From positions 213,443-277,442 of the forward strand of contig NZ_BMKU01000004.1 of the NCBI RefSeq assembly GCF_014644495.1: a DNA stretch of 64,000 nt, given 5' to 3'. The notes below the pieces were generated by a model. That model was not told the DNA's origin and did not search any database. It saw nothing but the letters and a program-made list of their open reading frames with translations. This DNA is from Pseudarthrobacter polychromogenes (GTDB taxonomy: Bacteria; Actinomycetota; Actinomycetes; Actinomycetales; Micrococcaceae). Below, piece after piece: positions 7,705 through 15,541 of the stretch; within the stretch, counting starts at the first letter, position 1, and every line of letters begins with the position of its first letter. Position numbers and translations under genes: made by a program.

Positions 7705-8775
7705 CTAGGAGATCTCCAGGGCTGCGCGGCGCTGCGGCGGCGGGCCCACCACGGTGAGGTCCATCTCTGCCTGGGCGCGCCCGAAGCCCTCCATGTCCAT
7801 GTAGGGGGTCCCGCCTTCGGTGTACATGTAGTCCTCGGTGGGCTTGTTGAAGTACTCGAAGAACCCGTTGAAGACCGACGGCGTGAGGAACCCGAGCATC
7901 TGGGTGTTGTGCGAGTCCAGGGCGAAGGAGTGGACAGTGCCTGCAGGGGCGTGCAGGAAGTCGCCCTTGGTCAGCAGCACCTCGCGGCCGTTGGCGTACA
8001 GCCACATCCGGCCTTCCGTGCAGATGAAGTTTTCCGTGTGTTCGGAATGGAAGTGCAGCGGGATGTAGGGCGTCTTGGCTCCCTTGGTGTGCACGGCGAA
8101 GTAGTTCGAGCCGGTGTTGGCCGGCCGGGACAGGTAGGTGAACATCGTCTGGTAGCTGGCCAGCCGCTCGCCCTCGTGGGCGCTGAGGAAGTAGGGGATC
8201 TGCGTGGGCGGCAGGCCGGCGTCGTGCTTGAAGGAAGGATCCACGCGCTCGACGTCCGGGAAGGTCATCCCGAACTCCGCCCCCACTTCAGCCTGTTCCT
8301 GGAGGCCGGCCGTGCCGCCTGCACGGATTGGGGGCACGTGCGAATCGACGGGGGTGCCCACCCGCTCGTAGTAAACCTCAGCCCCGCCCGGCGTCATCCA
8401 GTTCAGGAAGCGGGTGTAGTGGCTGGCCATCCGGTACGCGTGCGGGGTGTTGGGGGGAATGACCACGGAGTCTCCCGGGGTGAGGATGCGGCTTTCGCCG
8501 GGCAGCCAGACGTGCAGGATCCCGTCGAAAACGTAGAGCGTCTTGTGCTCCACTTTGTGGCTGACGAATGGCGACTCTGCCCCCATGCCGCCCGAGATGT
8601 AGGCAGCGCTGAAGATGCCGCCGGTATCGGCTGCACGGGCGATGACCGTCACCAGCTGGCCGTTGATTTCGTAGCGTGCGCCTTCGCCCGAGGCCATGTA
8701 GTAGGGGACAGCTTCGCCGGGCAGCGCGTTGGCAACCGGCAGCTGCTTGTTCATTTCCTCAACGCTGAGGGACAT
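7705..8775 (-). CDS. quercetin 2,3-dioxygenase family bicupin
   Basis: A 356-residue two-cupin protein resembling quercetin 2,3-dioxygenase, the enzyme that opens the flavonol C ring with O2 and releases CO and a depside. The C-terminal cupin has the full metal set, His241, His243, Glu248 and His282 (LHFHSEHTE and GTVHSF). The N-terminal cupin keeps His73 and His112, but the first histidine is Val71 and the glutamate position is Lys78, so it probably does not bind metal. The start codon follows AAGGAACCC. It is transcribed toward the monooxygenase operon and shares a hairpin terminator with it. Gene neighbours (rhamnosidase, esterases, aromatic monooxygenase) support a flavonol substrate. Confidence 0.88.
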   Translation of the reverse strand: MSLSVEEMNKQLPVANALPGEAVPYYMASGEGARYEINGQLVTVIARAADTGGIFSAAYISGGMGAESPFVSHKVEHKTLYVFDGILHVWLPGESRILTPGDSVVIPPNTPHAYRMASHYTRFLNWMTPGGAEVYYERVGTPVDSHVPPIRAGGTAGLQEQAEVGAEFGMTFPDVERVDPSFKHDAGLPPTQIPYFLSAHEGERLASYQTMFTYLSRPANTGSNYFAVHTKGAKTPYIPLHFHSEHTENFICTEGRMWLYANGREVLLTKGDFLHAPAGTVHSFALDSHNTQMLGFLTPSVFNGFFEYFNKPTEDYMYTEGGTPYMDMEGFGRAQAEMDLTVVGPPPQRRAALEIS

Positions 8776-8858
8776 GGGTTCCTTCTTTCCAGTCGGCCGG
8801 CCATCGCCGGAGCGTGACCTACATCATGGCTGCCTGGAGCCTCCTGTCACGAGTCGGG

Positions 8859-8875
8859 ATTCCAATGAGTGAAAG
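8859..8875. promoter_or_regulatory. imperfect palindrome upstream of quercetinase, related to site 2569-2585
   Basis: ATTCCAATGAGTGAAAG matches 12 of 17 positions of the palindrome upstream of the 2691 operon, including the whole AGTGAAA half. It lies about 84 bases upstream of the quercetinase start. A common regulator is inferred. Confidence 0.4.
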
Positions 8876-8938
8876 CTGAACTTGGCACTACGGGCGGCGG
8901 GGGAAGCGGCACAGTACCGCTTCCGCAAGGCTGCCGAC

Positions 8939-9238
8939 CTAGGACTCACACTCCTTGCAGTACTTCCTGCCGTCCTTTTCCCTGGCGAGCTGGCTGCGGT
9001 GGTGCACCAGGAAGCAGGACATACAGGTGAATTCGTCGGCCTGGACCGGCACCACCTGGATGAGCAGCTCCTCGTTGGACAGGTCCGCCCCGGGCAGTTC
9101 GAAGCTGTCCGCGAGCTCGGTCTCGTCGACGTCGGCGATGGCCTCCCTTCGGCCTGACTTCTCGGTTTTCAGCTCCTCGAAGCCGCTGTTCGGCTCTTCC
9201 TCGGGCGTCACCCGGGGAGCGTCATAGTCCACTGACAT
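8939..9238 (-). CDS. DUF4193 family zinc-ribbon-like protein
   Basis: A 99-residue acidic protein. The C-terminal half has CMSC and, 20 residues later, CKEC, four cysteines spaced as in a zinc ribbon, with FLVHHRSQL between. This layout fits DUF4193, a small family common in actinomycetes and of unknown role. The ATG at 9238 has AGGAG 9 bases upstream. It is divergent from the TetR gene. It looks like an ordinary conserved gene not linked to the catabolic cluster. Confidence 0.82.
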   Translation of the reverse strand: MSVDYDAPRVTPEEEPNSGFEELKTEKSGRREAIADVDETELADSFELPGADLSNEELLIQVVPVQADEFTCMSCFLVHHRSQLAREKDGRKYCKECES

Positions 9239-9324
9239 TGGTGCGTTCTCCTGTCGGCTGGATGCAGTTCGTCCTGAACAGTGCAACAACAGAGCATGGG
9301 CGGCGGATATTCCCGACCTGTTTT

Positions 9325-9346
9325 GTAGGTAGACTGACCTACCTAC
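9325..9346. promoter_or_regulatory. TetR-type operator (perfect inverted repeat)
   Basis: GTAGGTAG and CTACCTAC form perfect 8-base arms separated by ACTGAC. The site is 25 bases before the TetR start and overlaps the likely promoter, with TACTAT just beyond it at 9344-9349 as a possible -10 box. Autoregulation by the adjacent TetR protein is the natural reading. Confidence 0.7.
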
Positions 9347-9370
9347 TATCACCCATAAAAGGAGTCCCCT

Positions 9371-9991
9371 TTGGCCGCTCGGGATACCGGTGCGCAGACC
9401 GCTGCGCACACGCCTATGCCGCCGAAGCGTCCGGCCCGCGCGCTGCTGCTTCAGGCTGCGGCGCGGCTCTTCTATGCACAGGGCGTGGCTGCCACCGGCA
9501 TTGACACCATCACCACCGAAGCCGGGGTGGCCAAGAAGAGCCTCTACAACAACTTTGCTTCCAAGGCCGAGTTGGTAGCGGCGTACCTCGAGGCCCGGCA
9601 TGCGGAATGGCTGGGGCTGTACAGCCGGCGACTGGAGGATGCCAGGAATCCGCGCGAGCGGGTGCTGGCCGTTTTTGACGCCTATACGGACCATGCCAAC
9701 GCCGCCTACCTCAACGGGTTTCGTGGATGCGGACTGCTCAATGCGGCAGCGGAACTGCCAGCAGGTGCGCCGGGGCGGCTGGCGGTCCGGAAGCACAAGG
9801 AAGAGGTTGAGGGACTGTTGGCACGGCACGTGGCCGAGGTGCTTCCGGCAGGTCATGGCCGCGCCGCCGGACTCGCCCGGCATCTGGCCTTTCTTTTAGA
9901 GGGTGCCATGGCCCGGGCCGGACTCGAGGGCAATGACGCGTGCCTGAAAGAGTGCCGGACCATCGCTGCCCGGCTGCTGGCGGACGTTTGA
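9371..9991 (+). CDS. TetR/AcrR family transcriptional regulator
   Basis: A 206-residue repressor with an N-terminal helix-turn-helix (ALLLQAAARLFYAQGVAATGIDTITTEAGVAKKSLYNNFASKAELV, about 24-68, shown in the translation as a standard TetR_N domain) and a helical ligand domain. The start is TTG at 9371, preceded by AAAGGAG seven bases earlier; an ATG at 9416 is a less likely alternative. A palindrome lies in its promoter. The stop overlaps the TTG start of a DMT-type exporter, so regulator and transporter probably form one operon, and the exporter's substrate may be the regulator's ligand. Confidence 0.9.
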   Translation: MAARDTGAQTAAHTPMPPKRPARALLLQAAARLFYAQGVAATGIDTITTEAGVAKKSLYNNFASKAELVAAYLEARHAEWLGLYSRRLEDARNPRERVLAVFDAYTDHANAAYLNGFRGCGLLNAAAELPAGAPGRLAVRKHKEEVEGLLARHVAEVLPAGHGRAAGLARHLAFLLEGAMARAGLEGNDACLKECRTIAARLLADV

Positions 9992-10974
9992 AAACGGCGG
10001 CCGGTTCGGCCAATGCGCCGCTCTGGGGCGCTTTGTGCGTGGTGGCGGCCTCCGTGTTGTGGGGCACCACGGGCACCGCTGCCACGTTCGCGCCGTCCGT
10101 GAGTCCGCTGGCCATCGGTGCGGTGGCCATGGGAATCGGAGGCCTGCTGCAGGCGCTGTACGCAGCCAACGCGATCACTGGCCAGTGGCCGGGCCTGCTG
10201 GACCGCTGGCGCTTGGTGACCCTCGGCGCGGCGGCGGTGGCCGTCTATCCGCTGGCCTTTTACAGTTCCATGCGGCTCTCCGGCGTGGCGGTGGGAACGG
10301 TGGTGTCCATCGGTTCCGCGCCGGTGGCGGCCGCGCTCATTGAGCGTTTTGCCGACGGTAAACACCTGACCCGCCGGTGGATGGCGGGACCACTACTGGG
10401 CGTCTCGGGCGCAGCCCTGCTGTCCTTCGCCGGGCATGCGCCGGCCGGTTCCCCTGGCAATTCCTGGAAATCGCTGGCCGGGATAGCCCTGGGCCTGCTG
10501 GCCGGCGCCACCTATGCCCTCTATTCCTGGGCAGCGCACCGCCTGATCACCGGCGGGCTGTCGTCGCGGGCGGCCATGGGGGCCGTCTTTGGGCTCGGCG
10601 GACTGCTGTTGATGCCCGTGCTGGCAGTCACCGGCCGGCCCCTGGTTGAGTCATGGGTCAATTTCTCGGTGGGCGCCTACATGGCACTGGTGCCGATGTT
10701 TGCCGGGTACGTCCTGTTTGGATGGGGCCTGGCCAGGATCCGGGCCAGCACCGCCACCGGGATTTCCCTGCTTGAAACCGTGGTGGCCGCTGGGCTGGCG
10801 GTCTTGGTGGTGGGTGAGCGGTTGCCGCCGCATGGCTGGCTTGGCGCCGCCGTCGTCATTTTCAGTCTCTTTGTCCTGACGCCGCGGCAGTCAGCCAACG
10901 GGCCGCTCCGGCCGCCCTCTCCGCCCGGGAAAAGGTTTGCCCAGCAGCAGGCCGGTGCCCAGCCCCACGAGTGA
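9988..10974 (+). CDS. EamA/DMT-family transporter
   Basis: A 328-residue integral membrane protein with about ten hydrophobic segments in two repeated halves, as in EamA (drug/metabolite) transporters. WGTTGTAATFAP opens the first repeat, and LLAGATYALYSWAAHRL opens the second. GISLLETVVAAGLAVLVVGERL is the familiar glutamate-containing motif near the end. The TTG start (9988) overlaps the TetR stop by four bases. The last 28 codons run antisense to the end of the DUF3040 gene. Export of an unknown small molecule under TetR control is likely. Confidence 0.88.
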   Translation: MKTAAGSANAPLWGALCVVAASVLWGTTGTAATFAPSVSPLAIGAVAMGIGGLLQALYAANAITGQWPGLLDRWRLVTLGAAAVAVYPLAFYSSMRLSGVAVGTVVSIGSAPVAAALIERFADGKHLTRRWMAGPLLGVSGAALLSFAGHAPAGSPGNSWKSLAGIALGLLAGATYALYSWAAHRLITGGLSSRAAMGAVFGLGGLLLMPVLAVTGRPLVESWVNFSVGAYMALVPMFAGYVLFGWGLARIRASTATGISLLETVVAAGLAVLVVGERLPPHGWLGAAVVIFSLFVLTPRQSANGPLRPPSPPGKRFAQQQAGAQPHE

Positions 10975-11190
10975 AAGCCCCAGCACCACCAGCACAACGA
11001 TCTGGCCGCTGACGCCGGCGATCAGCAGTACAAGCCCGGCCAGGCCGGCGAGTGCGCCGAAAAAGAGGTCCAAACGGAACCTGGGCGCGGGGTAGCCGGA
11101 GAGCAGCTCCATGGCCAGGTGGGGGTCGTCGGCGATCAGCCCCAGCTCCAGCTCCTTGAGCAGCCGCCGTTCCTCTTCGGACATTGGCAC
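10891..11190 (-). CDS. DUF3040 family membrane protein
   Basis: A 99-residue protein. The start MSEEERRLLKELELGLIADDPHLA is the DUF3040 signature, followed by two hydrophobic segments (about 42-60 and 63-83) and a basic proline-rich tail. DUF3040 proteins are common small membrane proteins of actinomycetes with no known function. The 3' end overlaps the end of the EamA gene by 84 bases in the opposite direction, so at least one of the C-termini is unconstrained. Confidence 0.85.
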   Translation of the reverse strand: MPMSEEERRLLKELELGLIADDPHLAMELLSGYPAPRFRLDLFFGALAGLAGLVLLIAGVSGQIVVLVVLGLSLVGLGTGLLLGKPFPGRRGRPERPVG

Positions 11191-11286
11191 GGGATGCCCC
11201 CGGTTTTCGGCTAAACGGGATATCGGTATCGACGCTAAAACTCCCGTGCCGCTGCGTCAAGAGGCCCGGCTGCATAGCTGCAAGCA

Positions 11287-11811
11287 TCAATCCAGGACGT
11301 CGTACCGCAGCACATTCCCCAGGACCCTCACGCCCTGGGTAGGGACGTGCGGGGTGGACTTGGCCGGCGGCATCAGGTGTGCAACGGGCAGCCCGGCGAG
11401 AAGGAGGCAATGGTCCGCGATGAGTCTGCGGTGGCACCGCCACCATACGGTTTCGCTGCACATAATGGCCGTCTGTCCGATCTTTGCCGCAGCAATGAGC
11501 TCTTCCGCTGCAGCGGTGAAATCCGTGGTGCGCATATAGGCGGCGTAGGCACGGAACGACTCATTGCGCAGGGCCGTATCGGGGGAATCGGGAGGAAGCT
11601 CGCGGAAGCCACCCAGCTGCTTTTCCCAGCGGTAGCTGATTCCCGCTTCCGGCAGCCACTCTGCCATGCTGTCCTTGCCAAAGTGGGGGTGCTTCCTGCT
11701 GCCCGGCCCGATCCGGACATCCACCAGCGACGCCACACCGGCGGCCTGCAGCCGCGAGGCGAACTCGGCCCGGGAAGCGGTCCCGTGGCCTACGGTGAAA
11801 AGGGCCCTCAC
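11287..11811 (-). CDS. DUF488 domain-containing protein
   Basis: A 174-residue DUF488 protein: LFTVGHGTASRAEFASRL at the start, LVDVRIGPGSRKHPHF, then YRWEKQLGGFRE and a cysteine/tryptophan segment MCSETVWWRCHRRLIAD. These are the conserved blocks of the family, whose biochemical role is not established. I placed the start at GTG 11811 because homology begins at LFTVGHG; an upstream start at 11955 would add 48 residues that resemble nothing. No strong ribosome site is seen. Confidence 0.82.
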   Translation of the reverse strand: MRALFTVGHGTASRAEFASRLQAAGVASLVDVRIGPGSRKHPHFGKDSMAEWLPEAGISYRWEKQLGGFRELPPDSPDTALRNESFRAYAAYMRTTDFTAAAEELIAAAKIGQTAIMCSETVWWRCHRRLIADHCLLLAGLPVAHLMPPAKSTPHVPTQGVRVLGNVLRYDVLD

Positions 11812-11978
11812 GCAAGCAATGATAAGCACGGCGACAGGGGTCGCGGCGGACGTCCTGCCGCGGCATCCATCGCACCAGGGGAGGGCATCCGCGAAAAGGC
11901 GGCTACCGCCGTCGTCCATTTGCGGCGTCCGCCCTGCGTCCGCCCGGTGAGCCAACCCGAACCGGATTTAACGGAGCG

Positions 11979-12024
11979 AGCCTGCAACAGGAAGCGCCCT
12001 TTCAGGCGCAGCCTGTTGCAGGCT
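11979..12024 (-). terminator. hairpin terminator downstream of the rhamnosidase operon
   Basis: AGCCTGCAACAGG (11979-11991 region) pairs with CCTGTTGCAGGCT (ending 12024), and the stem continues with GCGCC/GGCGC after a two-base mismatch. It lies 24 bases after the rhamnosidase stop on the minus strand. The rest of the 11812-12047 gap shows nothing else recognisable. Confidence 0.6.
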
Positions 12025-12047
12025 GAGGGAAGAAGTGGCAACGTCCG

Positions 12048-14630
12048 TTAGGAGACGCCTTCCACAACGTATTCGAAGCGCCCGGGTCCGACGTCCGCCG
12101 GCGCGTGCCCGGGCAGTTCCACCCGGGCGTTGGTTCCGGTGGGGACCTCGATTTCCACGCTGTGTCCGCGTCCGTCGCGCTTCCAGGAGATGGCTGCCCG
12201 GCCGTACGGCGTCTCGTGGGCTGCGGAAGCGGAGCTGAGCCCGCCACCCGGCTGGGGACGGAAGAGAATCCGCCGGTATCCCGGCTCAAGGGGAGCCAGG
12301 CCGGCCACGGAGCGGTGCATCCAGTCCGCCACGGCGCCCAGTGCGTAGTGGTTGAAGGAGGTCATCTCCCCGGGGTTGACCGTTCCGTCCGGAAGCAGCG
12401 AATCCCAGCGTTCCCAGATGGTGGTCCCGCCCTGCCCCACGGAGTAGAGCCAGGACGGGCACTCCTTCTCCAGGAGCAGGTCGTAGGCCGTCTCCAGTTC
12501 ACCAACGCTTGTGAGCGCGTCGGCAATGACCGGAGTCCCCGCAAAACCGGTGGCGATGCGGTTGCCGGCCTCCCGGACAAGTTCGGCGAGGCGTTTACCG
12601 GCCAGTTGGCGGAGCTCCGCGCTCGGGAAGAGGTCAAAAACGATGGCAAGTGCGTAGGCGGTCTGCGCGTCGCTGGTCATGCGTCCATCCGGAAGGATGT
12701 ATTCCTTGGCGAAAGCTGCCGAGGCCGCACGGGCAAGTTCCAGGTAGCGAAGCTCGTCGTCGGCCTTGCCCAGTACACCGGCCATCTTTGCCAGGTGCCG
12801 TGCCGACCAGGCGAAGTAGGCGCTCGCGACGAGGTGGCGGTCGGTCTTGGCCTCACTCGGCTTCTCTGGCGGGGCGCTGGGGTCAAGCCAGTCGCCAAGC
12901 TGGAAGCCTGTGTTCCACAGATGGCTTCCGCCGGCGAGCGAGTCCAGCAGGTCCACCCAGGCCTTGGCGCTCTGGTACTGGTCGGCCAGGACCTTCGCAT
13001 CATTAAACCGCTCGTAAAGCACCCAGGGCGTCAGGACGGCGACGTCACCCCAGACCGCCCCCGGCCGTACGGGCGTCCAGTAGTCACCGCCGGGGATCAC
13101 CGGCACGTACCAGGGCACTGTCCCGTCCGGCGCCTGTTCCGCCGCCACGTCCTTGAGCCAGGAAGAGAGCATGCCTGAACAGTCATAGAGGAAGGTGGCG
13201 GTGGGGGCAAAGACCTGCAGGTCACCGGTCCAGCCCAGGCGCTCATCCCGCTGGGGGCAGTCCGTGGGGATGTCCACAAAGTTGCCCTTCATGCTCCATC
13301 GGACGTTCTCATGCAGCCGGTTAAGGTCCGGGTCTGAGCATTCAAACCATCCGGTGCGGGCCATGTCGGTGTGGTAAACCCGGGCCAGGACGTGGTCCGC
13401 CACTTCCCCGCCGGTCCAGCCGCTGATCTCGGCGTAACGGAACCCGTGGAGGGTGAAGCGGGGCTCCCACGTTTCGCTTGGACCGCCAGCCAGCGTGTAC
13501 ACGTCTGTGGCGGCCGCACCCCGCAAAGGACGGGTGTAAAGCTCACCGTCCTGGAGGACCTCGGCATGGCGGATGGTGATAGTCGTCCCGGCTTCGCCCT
13601 GGACGTTGACCTGCAGCCGCCCCACGAGGTTTTGCCCGAAGTCCAGGATCAGTTTCCCCGACGGAGACGTGGTTACGTTCACCGGCCGCACTTCGTCGGT
13701 GCACCGGACGGGCGGACCTTCGGGGGCCACCAGTGTGGCGGGGTCGCGGTGGACTTCGACGACGGGATGCCATCCGCCGTCGTCGAATTCCGGCAGGCTC
13801 CAACCGGCCTGCAGCAGCCTGGCGTCGTACTCCTCACCCTCGTAAAGACCCGTGAACAGAATGGGTCCGAAGGAGGCTTTCCACTGCCCATCCGTACCCA
13901 CCACGGTGACGGACCCGTCGTCGTGCGTTACCCGAAGCTGCGCAAGGAGGGCGACCTTGTCACCGTAGAGGTTGCGGTACCCGCCGTTGAATCCAAAGCG
14001 GCCGCGGTACCAGCCGTCCGCCAGCCAGGCCCCCATCGCGTTTTCGCCTTGGCCAAGGTGCCCGGTGACGTCGTAGGTGTAATAGCGCAGTCGCTCGCCG
14101 TAAACGGTCCAGCCTGGCGAGAACGCGTCGGTTCCAATCCTGCTCCCGTTGACTTCCATCTCATACAGCCCGTGCGCGGTGACGTAGAGGCGGGCTGACG
14201 CCACCGGCCGGGGAAGCTCGAAAGTGCGCCGCAGCAGCGGCGGGCGCCGGTCAGAGTCGCGGTCCTCGTCCCAGGCAGGGCTGATGGGGGAGGCCACCCA
14301 GTCTTCCGGGGAAAGGAGGCCGGTTTCGACGGCGGCTGCCGGGCTCCAGCCGCTTGGTTCCGTGGCTGCCGTTCCCCAGACCCGGACACTTACGTCCGCC
14401 CGCTGGCCGGAGCCCAGTGCTTGGGCAGGCCAGGGCTGGAGAACCGATTCTTCGGACTCGAACCGTTCGCTGGTCCAGCGTCCTGCCTCCGTGGTGATGG
14501 AGAGCTGGTAGGCGCTCTGCACCCAACCGGGTTCGGCGCGCGTTTTCCAGGAGATCCGTGGTGTTCCGGTTCCGATGCCCAGCGCACCGGGAAGGTGTTC
14601 GAAGGTCACGGGTTGGACGATGGCTGTCAT
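12048..14630 (-). CDS. alpha-L-rhamnosidase (GH78)
   Basis: An 860-residue GH78 enzyme. The order is an N-terminal Ig-like and jelly-roll region (about 1-350), the (alpha/alpha)6 catalytic domain with CPQRDERLGWTGD (the expected acid glutamate about 463), then TTIWERWDSL near 735 and a C-terminal beta-sandwich. No signal peptide is present, so it acts in the cytoplasm on imported rhamnosides. The start at ATG 14630 follows AAGGAAGAGGG. It is the last gene of an operon with an ABC importer (solute-binding protein, two permeases), and the divergent LacI gene probably controls the set. It is separate from the partial rhamnosidase at the left edge. Confidence 0.95.
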   Translation of the reverse strand: MTAIVQPVTFEHLPGALGIGTGTPRISWKTRAEPGWVQSAYQLSITTEAGRWTSERFESEESVLQPWPAQALGSGQRADVSVRVWGTAATEPSGWSPAAAVETGLLSPEDWVASPISPAWDEDRDSDRRPPLLRRTFELPRPVASARLYVTAHGLYEMEVNGSRIGTDAFSPGWTVYGERLRYYTYDVTGHLGQGENAMGAWLADGWYRGRFGFNGGYRNLYGDKVALLAQLRVTHDDGSVTVVGTDGQWKASFGPILFTGLYEGEEYDARLLQAGWSLPEFDDGGWHPVVEVHRDPATLVAPEGPPVRCTDEVRPVNVTTSPSGKLILDFGQNLVGRLQVNVQGEAGTTITIRHAEVLQDGELYTRPLRGAAATDVYTLAGGPSETWEPRFTLHGFRYAEISGWTGGEVADHVLARVYHTDMARTGWFECSDPDLNRLHENVRWSMKGNFVDIPTDCPQRDERLGWTGDLQVFAPTATFLYDCSGMLSSWLKDVAAEQAPDGTVPWYVPVIPGGDYWTPVRPGAVWGDVAVLTPWVLYERFNDAKVLADQYQSAKAWVDLLDSLAGGSHLWNTGFQLGDWLDPSAPPEKPSEAKTDRHLVASAYFAWSARHLAKMAGVLGKADDELRYLELARAASAAFAKEYILPDGRMTSDAQTAYALAIVFDLFPSAELRQLAGKRLAELVREAGNRIATGFAGTPVIADALTSVGELETAYDLLLEKECPSWLYSVGQGGTTIWERWDSLLPDGTVNPGEMTSFNHYALGAVADWMHRSVAGLAPLEPGYRRILFRPQPGGGLSSASAAHETPYGRAAISWKRDGRGHSVEIEVPTGTNARVELPGHAPADVGPGRFEYVVEGVS

Positions 14631-14710
14631 GAAAGTGCCCTCTTCCTTGCAGGGTTGATGGACGGGCGGCGGGTGGCCCGTAAAAGAAGTGATGTGTTGG
14701 GCGCCGGGTT

Positions 14711-15541
14711 CTAGCCCTTGACGGCGCCGGCGGTCATGCCGGCCACGATCTGGCGGTTGAAGAACAGGTACATGACCAGCGGCGGGATGGTGATCAGCAG
14801 GATGTTCATGAAGAGCAGGTTGTAGGCAGTGGTGAACTGGCTCTGGAAATTGAACAGGGTGAGCTGGACCGTGGCATTGGCGTCGCCAGGAAGGAAGTAC
14901 AGCGGGTTCTGGAAGGTGTTGAAGATGCTCACCGACTGGACCACGATCACTGTGACAATGACGGACTTCAGCAGCGGGAAGACCACGCGGAAGAACAGCC
15001 GGATGGGTCCGCACCCGTCGATGACCGCGGCTTCGTCGAGCTCTTTCGGGATGGAGGAGATGAAGGCCCGGAAAAGCAGGATGCAGAAGGAAATGCCGAA
15101 GGCGACTTCGATGAAGATCAGTCCGGTGAGGGTCTTGAACAAGCCCAGGCCCTGGAGCACCCAGATGGTGGGGATGACCGCCGGCGGGATGATCAGGCCG
15201 GCGAGGATGAGGAAGTTGATCAGCGGATTCCAGCGGCTGCGGCGGCGCTGCAGCACCCAGGCGACCATGGCGGCGAGGATCACCAGGATGGCCACGCTGA
15301 CTACCGTGAGGATTGTGCTGTTGATGAAGGCCGTGACCAGCATGAACTTCCTGGCCGAGAGGACTTCCTGGAAATTCTCGACGAAGGAGAAATTGGTGGG
15401 CCAGGAGAATTCCAGCCGGTTCGCTTCGCGGCGGTCCTTCACGGCGATGAGGGCCATGAAGAGAAGCGGGACCACGAAGACAACGAAGGTGACGGCTATG
15501 GCCAGGATTCCCACACCATAGCGTTTGATGGCGGCGGTCAT
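14711..15541 (-). CDS. carbohydrate ABC transporter permease (MalG type)
   Basis: A 276-residue permease with six hydrophobic segments and the EAA loop EAAVIDGCGPIRLFFRVVFPL, which contacts the ATPase. It pairs with the upstream permease, whose stop overlaps its start by ATGA. No ATPase gene is in the operon, so it probably uses a shared MsiK-type ATPase encoded elsewhere, as is usual for this transporter class in actinomycetes. The neighbours point to rhamnose-containing oligosaccharides or glycosides as cargo. Confidence 0.93.
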   Translation of the reverse strand: MTAAIKRYGVGILAIAVTFVVFVVPLLFMALIAVKDRREANRLEFSWPTNFSFVENFQEVLSARKFMLVTAFINSTILTVVSVAILVILAAMVAWVLQRRRSRWNPLINFLILAGLIIPPAVIPTIWVLQGLGLFKTLTGLIFIEVAFGISFCILLFRAFISSIPKELDEAAVIDGCGPIRLFFRVVFPLLKSVIVTVIVVQSVSIFNTFQNPLYFLPGDANATVQLTLFNFQSQFTTAYNLLFMNILLITIPPLVMYLFFNRQIVAGMTAGAVKG

